The notes beneath the pieces are model-generated. The model did not search any database, was not told the origin of the DNA, and saw only the letters and a list, made by a program, of their open reading frames with translations. Source: CAYFIW01 sp964343265 (lineage in GTDB: Bacteria > Chloroflexota > Dehalococcoidia > Lucifugimonadales > UBA826). Taken from it: DNA of 64,000 bases. This document shows positions 38,290 through 47,493 of the stretch, piece after piece; within the stretch, counting starts at the first letter, position 1; each line of letters begins with the position of its first letter. The stretch lies in NCBI GenBank assembly GCA_964343265.1, contig CAYFIW010000003.1, positions 21,925-85,924 of the forward strand, written 5' to 3'. A program made the translations under genes and the position numbers.

Positions 38290-39647
38290 GATAGGTACTT
38301 CCAATCCGTTCCGTCTGTAGAATCCTCTAACACCACTCCTTGACTTAGTAACTCATCTCTTATCTGGTCCGCAAATTCAAACAATTTAGATTCCCTAAGT
38401 TTAATCCTAGTATTTATCAAAATTTCCACAAATGGTTCAATGTCACCTTTAGAATCTTGCTGGGGTTGCATCAAAGTGAATCCCAACACACCTGCGAGAA
38501 CAGACAAAACTTCCTGTGCCTCGTCAATTCCATGTCCCTCGGATGATCCTTTATTGATTTCTCTCGCTAACTCAAATAATACTGCCAAGGCACGTGGAGT
38601 ATTTATGTCATCATCCATAGCCTCGCAAAACTTTGCCTCATAGGTATCACATTCCATTTGGGATCCTTCACCTGAGGTTGCCATAAGAGCATTTCTAAGT
38701 CTCTCCACCGCCCTAGACTGGTTACCAACGATCTCCTCGCTGTAAGTCAAAGGTCTTCTATAATGAGAATTCAGGAAAAACATTCTAAGATCGTCAGATG
38801 AGTATTTCTCCAGAGCTTGACCAATTGAAAATACGTTTCCAATAGATTTGCTCATCTTGTCAGATCCATATTGAAGAGTGCCATTATGTACCCAAAATCT
38901 AGCAAATGGTTTCACGCCTGTAAAAGATTCAGACTGAGCTATTTCATTTTCATGATGAGGAAAAACAAGATCAAGGCCTCCACCATGAATATCTATGCTT
39001 TCACCAAGATATTCTATTGACATAGCCGTACATTCTATATGCCACCCAGGCCTACCTTTACCCCAAGGACTTTCCCAAAAAGGTTCTCCATTCTTATAAC
39101 TCTTCCACAATGCAAAATCCCCAGGATATTCTTTTTCTCCGTCAATCTCCAACCTGGCACCAGCAACCAAATCTTCTAATTTTCGATTGCTTAATTTTCC
39201 GTAATCATCTTTTTTACGTACACGGAAGTAGACATCACCACCTTGGGCATATGCCATTCCATTTTCTATAAGGCCTTGGATTATATTTATAATGGATTCG
39301 ATTTCATGGGTTGCCCTAGGAAATTTAGAGGCAGGTTTTACGTTTAGTGATTTAAGTTCCTGAAGGTATTTATCCATATTCCTTTCTGCTAATTCAACCA
39401 CTGGAATACCCTCTAATGCAGCTCCACTTATCATTTTGTCATCAATGTCTGTGAAGTTTTGTATATGATTTACTAAATATCCCTTGTACTCCATATATCT
39501 TCTGAGGGTGTCAAATACTACCGCGCACATGGCATGCCCCAGATGCGAAGGAGCATACGGAGTTATTCCACACACATACATGTTTACAGTATTACGATCG
39601 ACCTTAAATTCTTCTATCGCTCCAGTAAGAGTGTTATACAGTCTCAT
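38286..39647 (-). CDS. cysS: Cysteinyl-tRNA synthetase
   Basis: CysRS charges tRNA(Cys). The protein has the zinc ligand Cys26 in YVCGITPYAPSHLGHA with the HIGH-like HLGH at 35-38, GRPGWHIECTAMS, HHENEIAQSE and the KMSKS motif in SDKMSKSIGN. I chose the ATG at 39647, which overlaps the ispF stop as ATGA; an upstream start at 39680 would add 11 residues inside ispF. Length 453 is typical. It is the last gene of an ispD-ispF-cysS operon. Confidence 0.95.
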   Translation of the reverse strand: MRLYNTLTGAIEEFKVDRNTVNMYVCGITPYAPSHLGHAMCAVVFDTLRRYMEYKGYLVNHIQNFTDIDDKMISGAALEGIPVVELAERNMDKYLQELKSLNVKPASKFPRATHEIESIINIIQGLIENGMAYAQGGDVYFRVRKKDDYGKLSNRKLEDLVAGARLEIDGEKEYPGDFALWKSYKNGEPFWESPWGKGRPGWHIECTAMSIEYLGESIDIHGGGLDLVFPHHENEIAQSESFTGVKPFARFWVHNGTLQYGSDKMSKSIGNVFSIGQALEKYSSDDLRMFFLNSHYRRPLTYSEEIVGNQSRAVERLRNALMATSGEGSQMECDTYEAKFCEAMDDDINTPRALAVLFELAREINKGSSEGHGIDEAQEVLSVLAGVLGFTLMQPQQDSKGDIEPFVEILINTRIKLRESKLFEFADQIRDELLSQGVVLEDSTDGTDWKYLS

Positions 39648-40132
39648 ATTATTTTTTCCAATGTAGCTACTGACATGCACGCAATACCTTCTTCCTTCCC
39701 TATGACTCCTAACCCATCCGTCGTTGTCGCTTTTATATTCACTGAATCAATCTCGAAACCAAGGTTACTTGCAATATTTGATTCCATGTTAATGATGTGT
39801 GGTTTCATAGTGGGATTCTGAGCAATGATTGTAGCATCGACAAACACCACTCCATAACCCGCTGTTGCGACATATTCACGTACTCGTTCAAGAAGTAGCC
39901 CACTTGAAACACCTTTAATATTAGAGTCGTCTGAAGAAAAATAATTCCCAATATCGCCTAGGGAGGCAGCCCCCAAAATACTATCGATGATAGCGTGTAT
40001 CAAGACATCCCCATCGCTGTGTCCCTCCAGTCCTTTATCATGTTCAATATGAACTCCTCCAATAATTAGCGGAATTCCGTAATTTAATTTATGTGCGTCA
40101 AACCCAATTCCAGTCCTAATACTTGACATCAT
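39644..40132 (-). CDS. ispF: 2-C-methyl-D-erythritol 2,4-cyclodiphosphate synthase
   Basis: IspF cyclises CDP-ME2P to MEcPP in the MEP pathway. The 162-residue protein has the zinc-binding GIGFDAHKL (Asp and His), LEGHSDGDVLIHAIIDSILGA and the C-terminal KATTTDGLGVIGKEEGIA. It overlaps both neighbours by 4 bp, with ispD upstream and cysS downstream, a common bacterial arrangement. Confidence 0.97.
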   Translation of the reverse strand: MMSSIRTGIGFDAHKLNYGIPLIIGGVHIEHDKGLEGHSDGDVLIHAIIDSILGAASLGDIGNYFSSDDSNIKGVSSGLLLERVREYVATAGYGVVFVDATIIAQNPTMKPHIINMESNIASNLGFEIDSVNIKATTTDGLGVIGKEEGIACMSVATLEKII

Positions 40133-40812
40133 GAACCTCTAGCTATTATTAGAGATTCCATGAGACCTATATCGTCTCGTACAGTGACTTTAATGTTTCT
40201 ATGATCTCCCTCAAAAAATGTCACTTCTCTTCCTAGTTTCTCTACCATAAATGAATCGTCACTAGAATCCTCTGAGATTTCTTCATGGGCTCTCATGATT
40301 AAATCATATTCAAAAAATTGGGGTGTTTGAACTAGCCTTAAAGAATTTCTATTAATAGTTGAATTTATAATTCCAATTTCGTTAATACTTTTTACAGTAT
40401 CGTAAATCTTTACCACGGGAACGGCTGCTCCTCTTTTTTTTACTGCCTCAAACCCACTTGTCAGTAAGTTATATGTCAAAAAAGGTCTTGCGCCATCGTG
40501 AATAGCCACATAATCGCAAGGCTCTATCACTGATAACCCTTTTTTTACAGAATCTTGACGCCTGATCCCTCCACCTAAAACTCGAACATTTTTGTAATTT
40601 CTTTTGCTAAAAATATCCGTCGCAGCGCCCACATTGTTATCAGAAACCACAACAATAATTTCATCAAACATCCCACATTTATCAAAAGCTTCTATGCTAT
40701 GGCAAACTAGAGGTAACCCTCCAAGATTGTGGAAAATTTTATCGATCCCGGACATTCGGGTACTTTTACCAGCAGCGACAACAACTGCAACATTTCTAGC
40801 CATTAATTTCAT
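40129..40812 (-). CDS. ispD: 2-C-methyl-D-erythritol 4-phosphate cytidylyltransferase
   Basis: IspD attaches CMP to MEP. The 227-residue product begins NVAVVVAAGKSTRMSG, the nucleotide-binding loop with the conserved Lys/Arg, and has VLGGGIRRQDSVKKGL, VAIHDGARPFLT and LVQTPQFF. An internal ATG at residue 4 is an alternative start. It heads the ispD-ispF-cysS operon and is divergent from a hydrolase gene, with about 105 bp between. Confidence 0.96.
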   Translation of the reverse strand: MKLMARNVAVVVAAGKSTRMSGIDKIFHNLGGLPLVCHSIEAFDKCGMFDEIIVVVSDNNVGAATDIFSKRNYKNVRVLGGGIRRQDSVKKGLSVIEPCDYVAIHDGARPFLTYNLLTSGFEAVKKRGAAVPVVKIYDTVKSINEIGIINSTINRNSLRLVQTPQFFEYDLIMRAHEEISEDSSDDSFMVEKLGREVTFFEGDHRNIKVTVRDDIGLMESLIIARGS

Positions 40813-40918
40813 CCAATCTTAGGACCACATAATCCAATTTTTACCAGAAAGCATTCTGTGCTAAAACTACACAGAGCACAAATATAACGTACTTATTCTT
40901 ATTACAAACATATTAGAT

Positions 40919-42103
40919 ATGATACGGCAAGACATGAATAATCGATTACATAGAACTAGAAAAATACTGAGATATATCACATTCACCGTGATAGTAATCC
41001 TGCTAATGTCTCTTTCAACAGATATAGGGAGATCATCTATAAAGGCATTTTTGTTTATACCACAAGTGATATCCGGAGCCCCAAGACCACTAGAATATGT
41101 AACGCCTTCTCCCTCGAGGGAATCCATAAATTTTTTGACTCTGAATGGGCAGCAAGCGAAAGCCGATCTTTATATTCCTGCAGGAAAAAACAGACACCCA
41201 GCTGTTGTGTTTTTTATGGGGGTAATACCGCCGGATAGCGATGACTCTAGAATAATTGCTCTCGCCGAAGGTCTAGCTAGAACAGGTATGATTGTAATGA
41301 TCCCATGGTTAGATACTCAATACAACAACCGAATAGAAGAATCTGACATTGCTAAACTCGTTGATGCCTTTATATACCTTGAGGATCATCCACAAGTTAA
41401 AAGAGGGGAAATCGGCATGGGAGGTATATGTACTGGCGCCTCTATGATTACTATAGCCGCCCAAGATTTGCGAATCAATGAACGTGTCAAATTTATAAAC
41501 TCATTTGCAGGGTATTATGACGCGTCTGATTTCATAGTTGCAACTATGTCAGAGACACGATTTTATGATGGAAACAATGATCCCTGGAAACCAAACAGAT
41601 TAACTCGCAGACTGATCATTGATCATCTGATTAGCAATTCACACACAAAAGATAGATTCATCATAGATAAAGTTATGGAGAAGGGCACTTGGACTGAAAT
41701 TGAAGAAAGACAATTATCAGAAAATGGTCAAGCTATTTTAACTCTCTTATCAAAACCAACTACTAAAGTTGCGCAAGAAGCAATACAGAACTTAAGCAAA
41801 GAAAATAAAGATTTTCTTAGCCGTATCTCACCGAGTACAAAAATCTCCAATATGCGGGCTGACGTATTGATCATGCACGACACTTTTGACACTATGGTTC
41901 CATCAGAAGAATCTAAAAGGTTTGCAGAATCGCTGAAAACAAACACTTTTGTCAACGATGTCTATCACACAGAATTTACCCTTTTCCAAAATGCTGTACA
42001 AGTCCACAGTGAATCTGAACAATCTATATCTACTCTAGCCTTCATTAACCAAGCATGGAAGCTATACAAACACATGTACAATATTATGAGACTGTCACAC
42101 TAG
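40919..42103 (+). CDS. Membrane-anchored dienelactone-hydrolase-like alpha/beta hydrolase
   Basis: The 394-residue protein has one N-terminal hydrophobic segment (about 22-38), probably a signal anchor, then an alpha/beta hydrolase domain. The nucleophile elbow reads GGICTGAS, that is G-x-C-x-G, a Cys nucleophile as in dienelactone hydrolases. The acid is likely Asp in IMHDTFDTMVP and the His in VYHTEF. Substrate and pathway are unknown. It is divergent from ispD and is followed about 46 bp later by an EVE-domain gene. Confidence 0.78.
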   Translation: MIRQDMNNRLHRTRKILRYITFTVIVILLMSLSTDIGRSSIKAFLFIPQVISGAPRPLEYVTPSPSRESINFLTLNGQQAKADLYIPAGKNRHPAVVFFMGVIPPDSDDSRIIALAEGLARTGMIVMIPWLDTQYNNRIEESDIAKLVDAFIYLEDHPQVKRGEIGMGGICTGASMITIAAQDLRINERVKFINSFAGYYDASDFIVATMSETRFYDGNNDPWKPNRLTRRLIIDHLISNSHTKDRFIIDKVMEKGTWTEIEERQLSENGQAILTLLSKPTTKVAQEAIQNLSKENKDFLSRISPSTKISNMRADVLIMHDTFDTMVPSEESKRFAESLKTNTFVNDVYHTEFTLFQNAVQVHSESEQSISTLAFINQAWKLYKHMYNIMRLSH

Positions 42104-42149
42104 GTAAAAAACTTCATAATCTGGTTATAGACCAACTTAGGAGAGGAAC

Positions 42150-42713
42150 GTGGGGACAAATTATTGGATGTTTGTCGAAACAGAGGAAAACGCATCTATC
42201 ACAAGAGAACTGGGATATAAGTTATTCGGCATGGGGCCACGTTATAGGAAAAGGGCGCAACGCATGCAGAAAAATGACAGAGTGCTATTTTATACTAGAA
42301 CAACTATGAATTGGACTGCTACTGCTACAATAACATCAGAATGTTTTGAAGATTCTTCCCCAGTCTGGGAACCCAAGTCAAAACCCTCAGACTTTAAATT
42401 TAGAATTGAACTAAAGCCAGATTTTATTCTTAGGGACGACGAATACATAGACGGGCTTCAATTAGGGCCAAGCTTGGAATATGTTAAGAGATGGTCCCCA
42501 GAAAATTGGCCTCTTGCGTTTTGGGATAAATTACATTTGCTTCCACAAAGAGACTTCAAATTGTTGGAAAGCGAAATAATGAGAATAAAGACTGGCGAGC
42601 CAGGTGAATTGTTGCCAAAGAATATAAGAACTATAAGGAAACGAGCACCTAGAAATTACACCGCCAAACGTACGTCAGTCACTGACGCATCACAAAGTGG
42701 AAGTGTTAATTAA
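42150..42713 (+). CDS. EVE-domain protein
   Basis: The 187-residue protein begins GTNYWMFVETEENAS and continues RMQKNDRVLFYTRTTMNWTATATITS, the PUA-like EVE fold pattern. EVE domains bind modified bases in DNA or RNA and occur in restriction and RNA-modification systems. No methylase, helicase or nuclease gene is beside it, so it is likely a stand-alone binder. A GTG at 42150 with GAGAGG upstream is the start. The basic C-terminal tail (RTIRKRAPRN) could bind nucleic acid. Confidence 0.72.
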   Translation: MGTNYWMFVETEENASITRELGYKLFGMGPRYRKRAQRMQKNDRVLFYTRTTMNWTATATITSECFEDSSPVWEPKSKPSDFKFRIELKPDFILRDDEYIDGLQLGPSLEYVKRWSPENWPLAFWDKLHLLPQRDFKLLESEIMRIKTGEPGELLPKNIRTIRKRAPRNYTAKRTSVTDASQSGSVN

Positions 42714-42765
42714 AACGAAAGTAATTATTGAGAACTGATTCAAGGCTTGTTGGAGTAACAAATTT

Positions 42766-43713
42766 CTAACTCATAAGATCGTTAATGAGATCTGTAATCT
42801 CCTCTGGCAAGTCGTTCTCTTCAAGACCTCCAATAAACTCCCGTAACGTCTCTGAGTCCGTTATGTTAGGCAAAATGGCACTAACCAATTGATTTTGCAG
42901 GGGAAATCTCAAAGCAACAACCTCAGGATCCAGATCAAATTCCATACAAATCTTTATAAATTTATCCACAAACTTCATGGGATTGCCTATACCGCCCAAC
43001 TCTCCAAGCAACTCCTTATTTTCTAACAACATGTTCCGATCAAAGGTACTATCCAGAAGGCCATAAAAATGCGTCCTGCGGGCTATTATGGACAAATTCG
43101 TTAAAGTAGAGTTATCTTCAATGGTTCTTAACATATCTATCTCAATTGGATTGTAAGGCAACTGAAAAAATTGACAGTCTCTCTCAGAGACGAGTATCTC
43201 GCAAACTTCCCTAGAATCAGAGTCTATCTCGATCGCGGACCCCCAGGTCAGTATTTTCCCTTGCTCTTTCAACCTCTCAAGCGCCTCGAAAGCACCATCA
43301 CTTTCCACATCTGTCAAATTTGGATAGTGCATTTGAAATAAATCTATATAGTCAGTTTTGAGGCGCCTCAACGATTGCTCACATGAGTAAATCAAATAGT
43401 CAGGGGAGAAATTTTTCTTATTCGAATCTTCTCCAAAAACATCGGAGTGATAGAAGTCAACGCCTACTTTAGTACTTATCACAATATTTTTTCTAACAGT
43501 AGAAAGAGCCTCAGCAATCAGTTCCTCACTGTAGCCATTTCCGTATGAATCAGCGGTATCAAAAAGGTTCACACCTAGCGAAAATGCCTCATTCAAAATA
43601 TTGGATGCACCTTCAAGAGTTATGGATCCCCATCCGTGAGTACTAAGAGTCCACAAGCCAAACCCCATCTCTGAAACATTTGTTTCTAGGCCTACTATTT
43701 CGTTATATTTCAA
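42766..43713 (-). CDS. Aldo/keto reductase
   Basis: The 315-residue TIM-barrel oxidoreductase has the catalytic tetrad: Asp and Tyr in FDTADSYGNGYSEEL, Lys in VISTKVGVD and His in LFQMHYPNL. The C-terminal NADPH-binding loop is short and diverged (VSAILPNITDSETL), which is unusual for strong NADPH binding. Substrate is unknown. It is convergent with the EVE gene and lies 42 bp after the DUF1802 gene on the same strand. Confidence 0.88.
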   Translation of the reverse strand: MKYNEIVGLETNVSEMGFGLWTLSTHGWGSITLEGASNILNEAFSLGVNLFDTADSYGNGYSEELIAEALSTVRKNIVISTKVGVDFYHSDVFGEDSNKKNFSPDYLIYSCEQSLRRLKTDYIDLFQMHYPNLTDVESDGAFEALERLKEQGKILTWGSAIEIDSDSREVCEILVSERDCQFFQLPYNPIEIDMLRTIEDNSTLTNLSIIARRTHFYGLLDSTFDRNMLLENKELLGELGGIGNPMKFVDKFIKICMEFDLDPEVVALRFPLQNQLVSAILPNITDSETLREFIGGLEENDLPEEITDLINDLMS

Positions 43714-43755
43714 ATCTAGTAGTCAAACCTTACGACGTGGAAAAATATCAAAATC

Positions 43756-44349
43756 TCACACTAATGATGCAGACAAAATTTCTTTGAGTTTTTCACTCAT
43801 TTTTGTATACTCGGACTCATTAAGAACTGGAGTCATTTTATCTAGTTCAACAGGTTTATTGAATTCTATCCACGACTTACATCCTGCAAATTCTGAAGAT
43901 ACCGGAACTTCAACTGGCTCATGTAATTTATAGATTCTCAATAAAGCAATAGTAAGAGGCTGTGATGGTCTCCAGTGAAATCTGGATCTAGCATATTCAC
44001 TAGTCCAAAGATGTTTATCACTTATCTTTGACAGATCCTGTTCATCTCTAAGCTCAAACTTGTCTGTCACCTTGGCCCATAAATTAAATGAAACAACTCC
44101 CCTTTCTAGAGGTGGTGAATCGATTAAATTCTGGCACATATCAGAAAACTCAGGTTTTACTAACTCAGGTTTTTGATGCTCATAAGTCTCTAAAATTAAG
44201 AATTCAGGATGAATTAATCTAAAATTCTTGTCTTCCTGATGTATACCCCCCTTCCTTAATATGAGAATTTGCTTCCCCTGTGACAACGCCTGAGCAGTAA
44301 CTGCCCATTCTTTTAAAGCGACTTGCACTCGTGTTACCACAGCGCTCAT
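43756..44349 (-). CDS. DUF1802 family protein
   Basis: The 197-residue protein has the family opening ALKEWAVTAQALSQGKQILILRKGGI, here shortened to ALKEWAVTAQALSQGKQILI, then HPEFLILETYEHQKPELVKP. DUF1802 has no assigned function; it is common in cyanobacteria and Chloroflexi. A GGAG stands 7-8 bases before the ATG. It is probably co-transcribed with the aldo/keto reductase and is divergent from selD, with 229 bp of AT-rich sequence between and no recognisable RNA gene. Confidence 0.8.
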   Translation of the reverse strand: MSAVVTRVQVALKEWAVTAQALSQGKQILILRKGGIHQEDKNFRLIHPEFLILETYEHQKPELVKPEFSDMCQNLIDSPPLERGVVSFNLWAKVTDKFELRDEQDLSKISDKHLWTSEYARSRFHWRPSQPLTIALLRIYKLHEPVEVPVSSEFAGCKSWIEFNKPVELDKMTPVLNESEYTKMSEKLKEILSASLV

Positions 44350-44578
44350 ATTTGTAGCTCCTTTAACATAATTATTAATATGTAAACCTAAGCATCACTA
44401 AAATACTCTAGCACATTGAGGTTTGCATCTGATGTATTGATATATTAAATAACAAAATCACCTAAAGGTATTTCAAGACACAGCCGTCGTAATTTCGTAA
44501 AATGATGCTGTTAAACATATCTCGTACAGTTCATTTCAAAGTAATATTGCAATAAATTTATCAGGAAACCGTGTAAAA

Positions 44579-45640
44579 ATGTCCACAGATCACAAACATG
44601 AACCTGTCCGATTAACTAGTCTGGCATCGTGCGCAGGTTGAGCATCTAAGCTTAGTCCCGAAGACCTGTCGCAAGTTTTGCGACAGCTACCCAATGTGTC
44701 CCATCCAAATCTACTTGTTGGGACATCTACAAGTGATGACGCAGCCGTTTATAAAATAAATGATGACATCGCCACCGTGATGACCGTAGATTTTTTTCCT
44801 CCCATAGTTGATGATCCATTTACATTTGGGGAAATCGCTGCAGCAAATTCTCTTTCTGACATATATGCTATGGGGGCAACAGCTATTGCCGCTCTAAACG
44901 TTGTCGGGTTTCCATCTAATCTAGACATGAACATCCTAGCGAAAATTCTTCAAGGTGGAGCTTCCAAAGCAGCTGAAGCAGGCATAGTGATAGCTGGTGG
45001 GCACACCGTTGTAGATAACGAACCAAAATACGGTCTTTCCGTGACAGGACTGGTAAAACCCGGAATGGAAGTCACTAATGCAGGAGCAACAGCAGGAAAC
45101 GTATTGATTTTGACAAAACCGATAGGAACAGGAATCATCACCACCGCTGGTAAACAAGGAAATGTAAGTGAATCAGTACTGTCAGAAGCAATAGATGTAA
45201 TGTCACAACTCAACAAATCAGCATCAGAAGCAATGACAGAAGTTGGAGTAGCCGCCTGTTCAGATGTGACAGGGTTTGGGCTCATGGGACATCTTAAAGA
45301 AATGGTCGAGGGATCTGGAGTCTCTGCCAATATATCTGTTTCCAATATCCCTGTAATAAAGGGAACCCATGAACTCATTGAAAACGGAATAGCGCCAGGT
45401 GGGACGATGAGAAATCTAGACTCCCTAAGCCAGGTGGCCCAATGGGAGCACAGGATCACTGAAAATCAAAAAATCCTTTTAAGTGACGCTCAAACATCAG
45501 GAGGATTGCTTATAGCTGTGGATCATGAAAAAAGTAGAAGACTTTTAGATGCTCTCATTGTTAATGGAGTCAAGGCAGCCTCAATAATCGGAGAGACCAT
45601 CAAATCAACTGGCTCAAATAAAATTTACGTGAGTCCATGA
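44579..45640 (+). CDS. selD: Selenophosphate synthetase, selenocysteine-containing
   Basis: SelD makes selenophosphate from selenide and ATP for SelA. The frame opens at the ATG at 44579 and reads through a UGA at 44639-44641, giving LASCAGUASKLSPEDL, where U21 sits at the catalytic Cys/Sec position before the conserved Lys24. Downstream are GTSTSDDAAVY, TVDFFPPIVDDPFTFGEIAA (part of the family core), ADVTGFGLMGHL-like SDVTGFGLMGHL and SDAQTSGGLLIA. A purely sense reading would start at 44678 and lose the active site. Full length is 353 residues. AGGA lies upstream of the ATG. Confidence 0.95.
44639..44641 (+). other. UGA codon read as selenocysteine (selD U21)
   Basis: The TGA is in frame with conserved selD sequence on both sides and occupies the catalytic position that is Cys or Sec in all SelD proteins. 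A SECIS-like hairpin follows and selA is in the same window. This makes decoding as selenocysteine far more likely than a nonsense mutation. Confidence 0.92.
44666..44686 (+). promoter_or_regulatory. Bacterial SECIS hairpin of selD
   Basis: CTGTCGCAA (44666-44674) pairs perfectly with TTGCGACAG (44678-44686) around a GTT loop. The first loop base is a G, 34 bases after the UGA, inside the 16-37 base window and with the loop-G expected for bSECIS elements bound by SelB. The stem also encodes conserved residues of SelD. Confidence 0.82.
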
Positions 45641-45718
45641 TTAACATAAAAATAAATACTGTGTTCGACAGCAATTGTGACGATAAGTCAAAATTATTTT
45701 CAACAATCTTAAAAATTC

Positions 45719-47410
45719 ATGACAGGAGTGCATGAATTGAAGAATACGGCTGATCTTATAAAAGCGTCTATCCTTGAGGGATTAGAGAACTCTATAAAAT
45801 CAGGGGAATTACCTGATATTGTGACTAATGACGCATCTGTTGAACGTCCCCAGAATCCAGAACATGGAAATTTTGCCAGTAGCCTACCAATGAAACTAGC
45901 GCGTCAAATCAAAATGCCTCCAACAGATATTGCCAAAATCATCTCAAACCACATGACTCCTACCGACCTTATACGAAATACTCAAATAGCCCCACCGGGA
46001 TTTATCAATATATTTCTGAATAAATCTTGGCTTTTAGGGCAGATTCGTGAGATTCAAAAAAACAAAGACCATTTTTTCAAAGATAAAAAGACTGGGAAAG
46101 GAAAAATACAAGTTGAATACGTAAGTGCCAATCCAACAGGCCGGCTTCACATCGCACATGCACGGGGAGCTGTTGTAGGCAGTACTATCGCAAAATTATT
46201 TCGTTTCTCCGGATATGAAGTTGAAGAGGAATACTATCTCAACGACGCCGGCAGCCAGATAGATAATTTCAATTCGTCTTTACTAAAACGATACAAACAG
46301 GAATTTGGCATTGATGATCCAATTATCGACAATGAATACCCAGGTGAAGATCTAATAGCCATAGCAAAACAGATAAAGTCTATGCACGGAGATAGATTAC
46401 TTAATTTAGCCACTGATAAAGCACTTCTTGAAATAGGCAAGCTCGGAAACATATTAATTATCGAAGGTATAACCGAAGACGTGAAGTCATTACGAATAAT
46501 ATTTGATAATTGGTTCAGTGAAAAAAGCTTGATTGAAACCGGCCAATTAAAAAAATGCATGGATGAACTGAAAGACAGGGGATTAGTTGAGCATAAAGAC
46601 GGAGCGACATGGTTGCTCTCCACAAAACTTGGTGAAGAAAAAGATAACGTTCTAGTAAGAAGTACAGGATCTCCATCCTATTTCGCTACAGATATTGCCT
46701 ATCATCACAATAAATTCACAAAAAGGAATTTCGATCGAGTGATTGATGTGTGGGGGGCCGATCATCAAGGACAAGTACCTAGATTAAAGTCAGCTCTTTC
46801 TGCTCTGGGCAGCAATCCTGAAAATTTGGATATGGTTTTAGTACAAATGGTGAGATTCAAAAAAGGGGAAACTTCAGAGAAACTATCTAAAAGAAAGGGC
46901 AACATAATTCCTCTGATAGATCTCGTCGAAGAAATTGGAGCAGATGCTTGTAGATTCATGTTTCTATCCCGTTCACATGACAGTCAACTTGATTTTGATC
47001 TTGAACTGGCAAAAAAAGCCTCGGCCGAAAATCCAGTCTATTATGTTCAATACGCACATGCTAGGATTTGCAGCTTAATAGATTTGGCTGCCCAAAAAAA
47101 CATAGACTTTTCTAATGCTAGTTTGAATACAATTGAGCATAAAAGTGAATTAGATCTACTCAATAAGATGTTGGAATTACCGGAAGTTGTAGAAACTGCC
47201 GTCACTAATTTAGAACCTCATCACCTACCCTATTATTCGATAGACCTAGCGAATTACTTTCATAATTTCTACCAAAATTGCAGAGTTATTTCTGAAAATG
47301 ATGAACACGCCGATGTAACCATTGACCGTCTTGCTTTAGTTTCTGCTGTGAGAGTTGTACTAAAAAAATGTTTGGATCTAATGGGAATGCAATCTCCAGA
47401 AAAAATGTGA
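45719..47410 (+). CDS. argS: Arginyl-tRNA synthetase
   Basis: ArgRS charges tRNA(Arg). The 563-residue class I enzyme has an N-terminal tRNA-contact domain, the HIGH-like element ANPTGRLHIAHARGAVVG, DVWGADHQGQVPRLKSAL and the LSKRKGN motif near residue 390, then the DALR anticodon domain ending DLMGMQSPEK. The ATG at 45719 is used here, but a TTG at 45737, 8 bases after AGGAG, would remove six residues and may be the true start. It follows selD by 78 bp. Confidence 0.95.
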   Translation: MTGVHELKNTADLIKASILEGLENSIKSGELPDIVTNDASVERPQNPEHGNFASSLPMKLARQIKMPPTDIAKIISNHMTPTDLIRNTQIAPPGFINIFLNKSWLLGQIREIQKNKDHFFKDKKTGKGKIQVEYVSANPTGRLHIAHARGAVVGSTIAKLFRFSGYEVEEEYYLNDAGSQIDNFNSSLLKRYKQEFGIDDPIIDNEYPGEDLIAIAKQIKSMHGDRLLNLATDKALLEIGKLGNILIIEGITEDVKSLRIIFDNWFSEKSLIETGQLKKCMDELKDRGLVEHKDGATWLLSTKLGEEKDNVLVRSTGSPSYFATDIAYHHNKFTKRNFDRVIDVWGADHQGQVPRLKSALSALGSNPENLDMVLVQMVRFKKGETSEKLSKRKGNIIPLIDLVEEIGADACRFMFLSRSHDSQLDFDLELAKKASAENPVYYVQYAHARICSLIDLAAQKNIDFSNASLNTIEHKSELDLLNKMLELPEVVETAVTNLEPHHLPYYSIDLANYFHNFYQNCRVISENDEHADVTIDRLALVSAVRVVLKKCLDLMGMQSPEKM

Positions 47411-47493
47411 AACGGACTTGAAAATCATCTGTTCATCATAATTCATGTTTCATTATCAACATATGGCCTGAATCAAAAAAAGCGGAAAAACTA

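Noticed and set aside
44350..44578. tRNA-Sec or another RNA gene in the selD upstream gap
   Set aside because: I found no T-arm GGTTCGAATCC-like segment or acceptor-stem pairing; the gap is AT-rich and featureless.
44950..45459. 169-codon minus-strand frame inside selD
   Set aside because: Fully antisense to conserved SelD sequence; no homology pattern.
44678..45640. selD as a truncated gene or pseudogene starting at 44678
   Set aside because: Conserved SelD residues, including the motif around the active site, lie upstream in the same frame across the TGA, and a SECIS-like hairpin follows it. Selenocysteine decoding explains everything.
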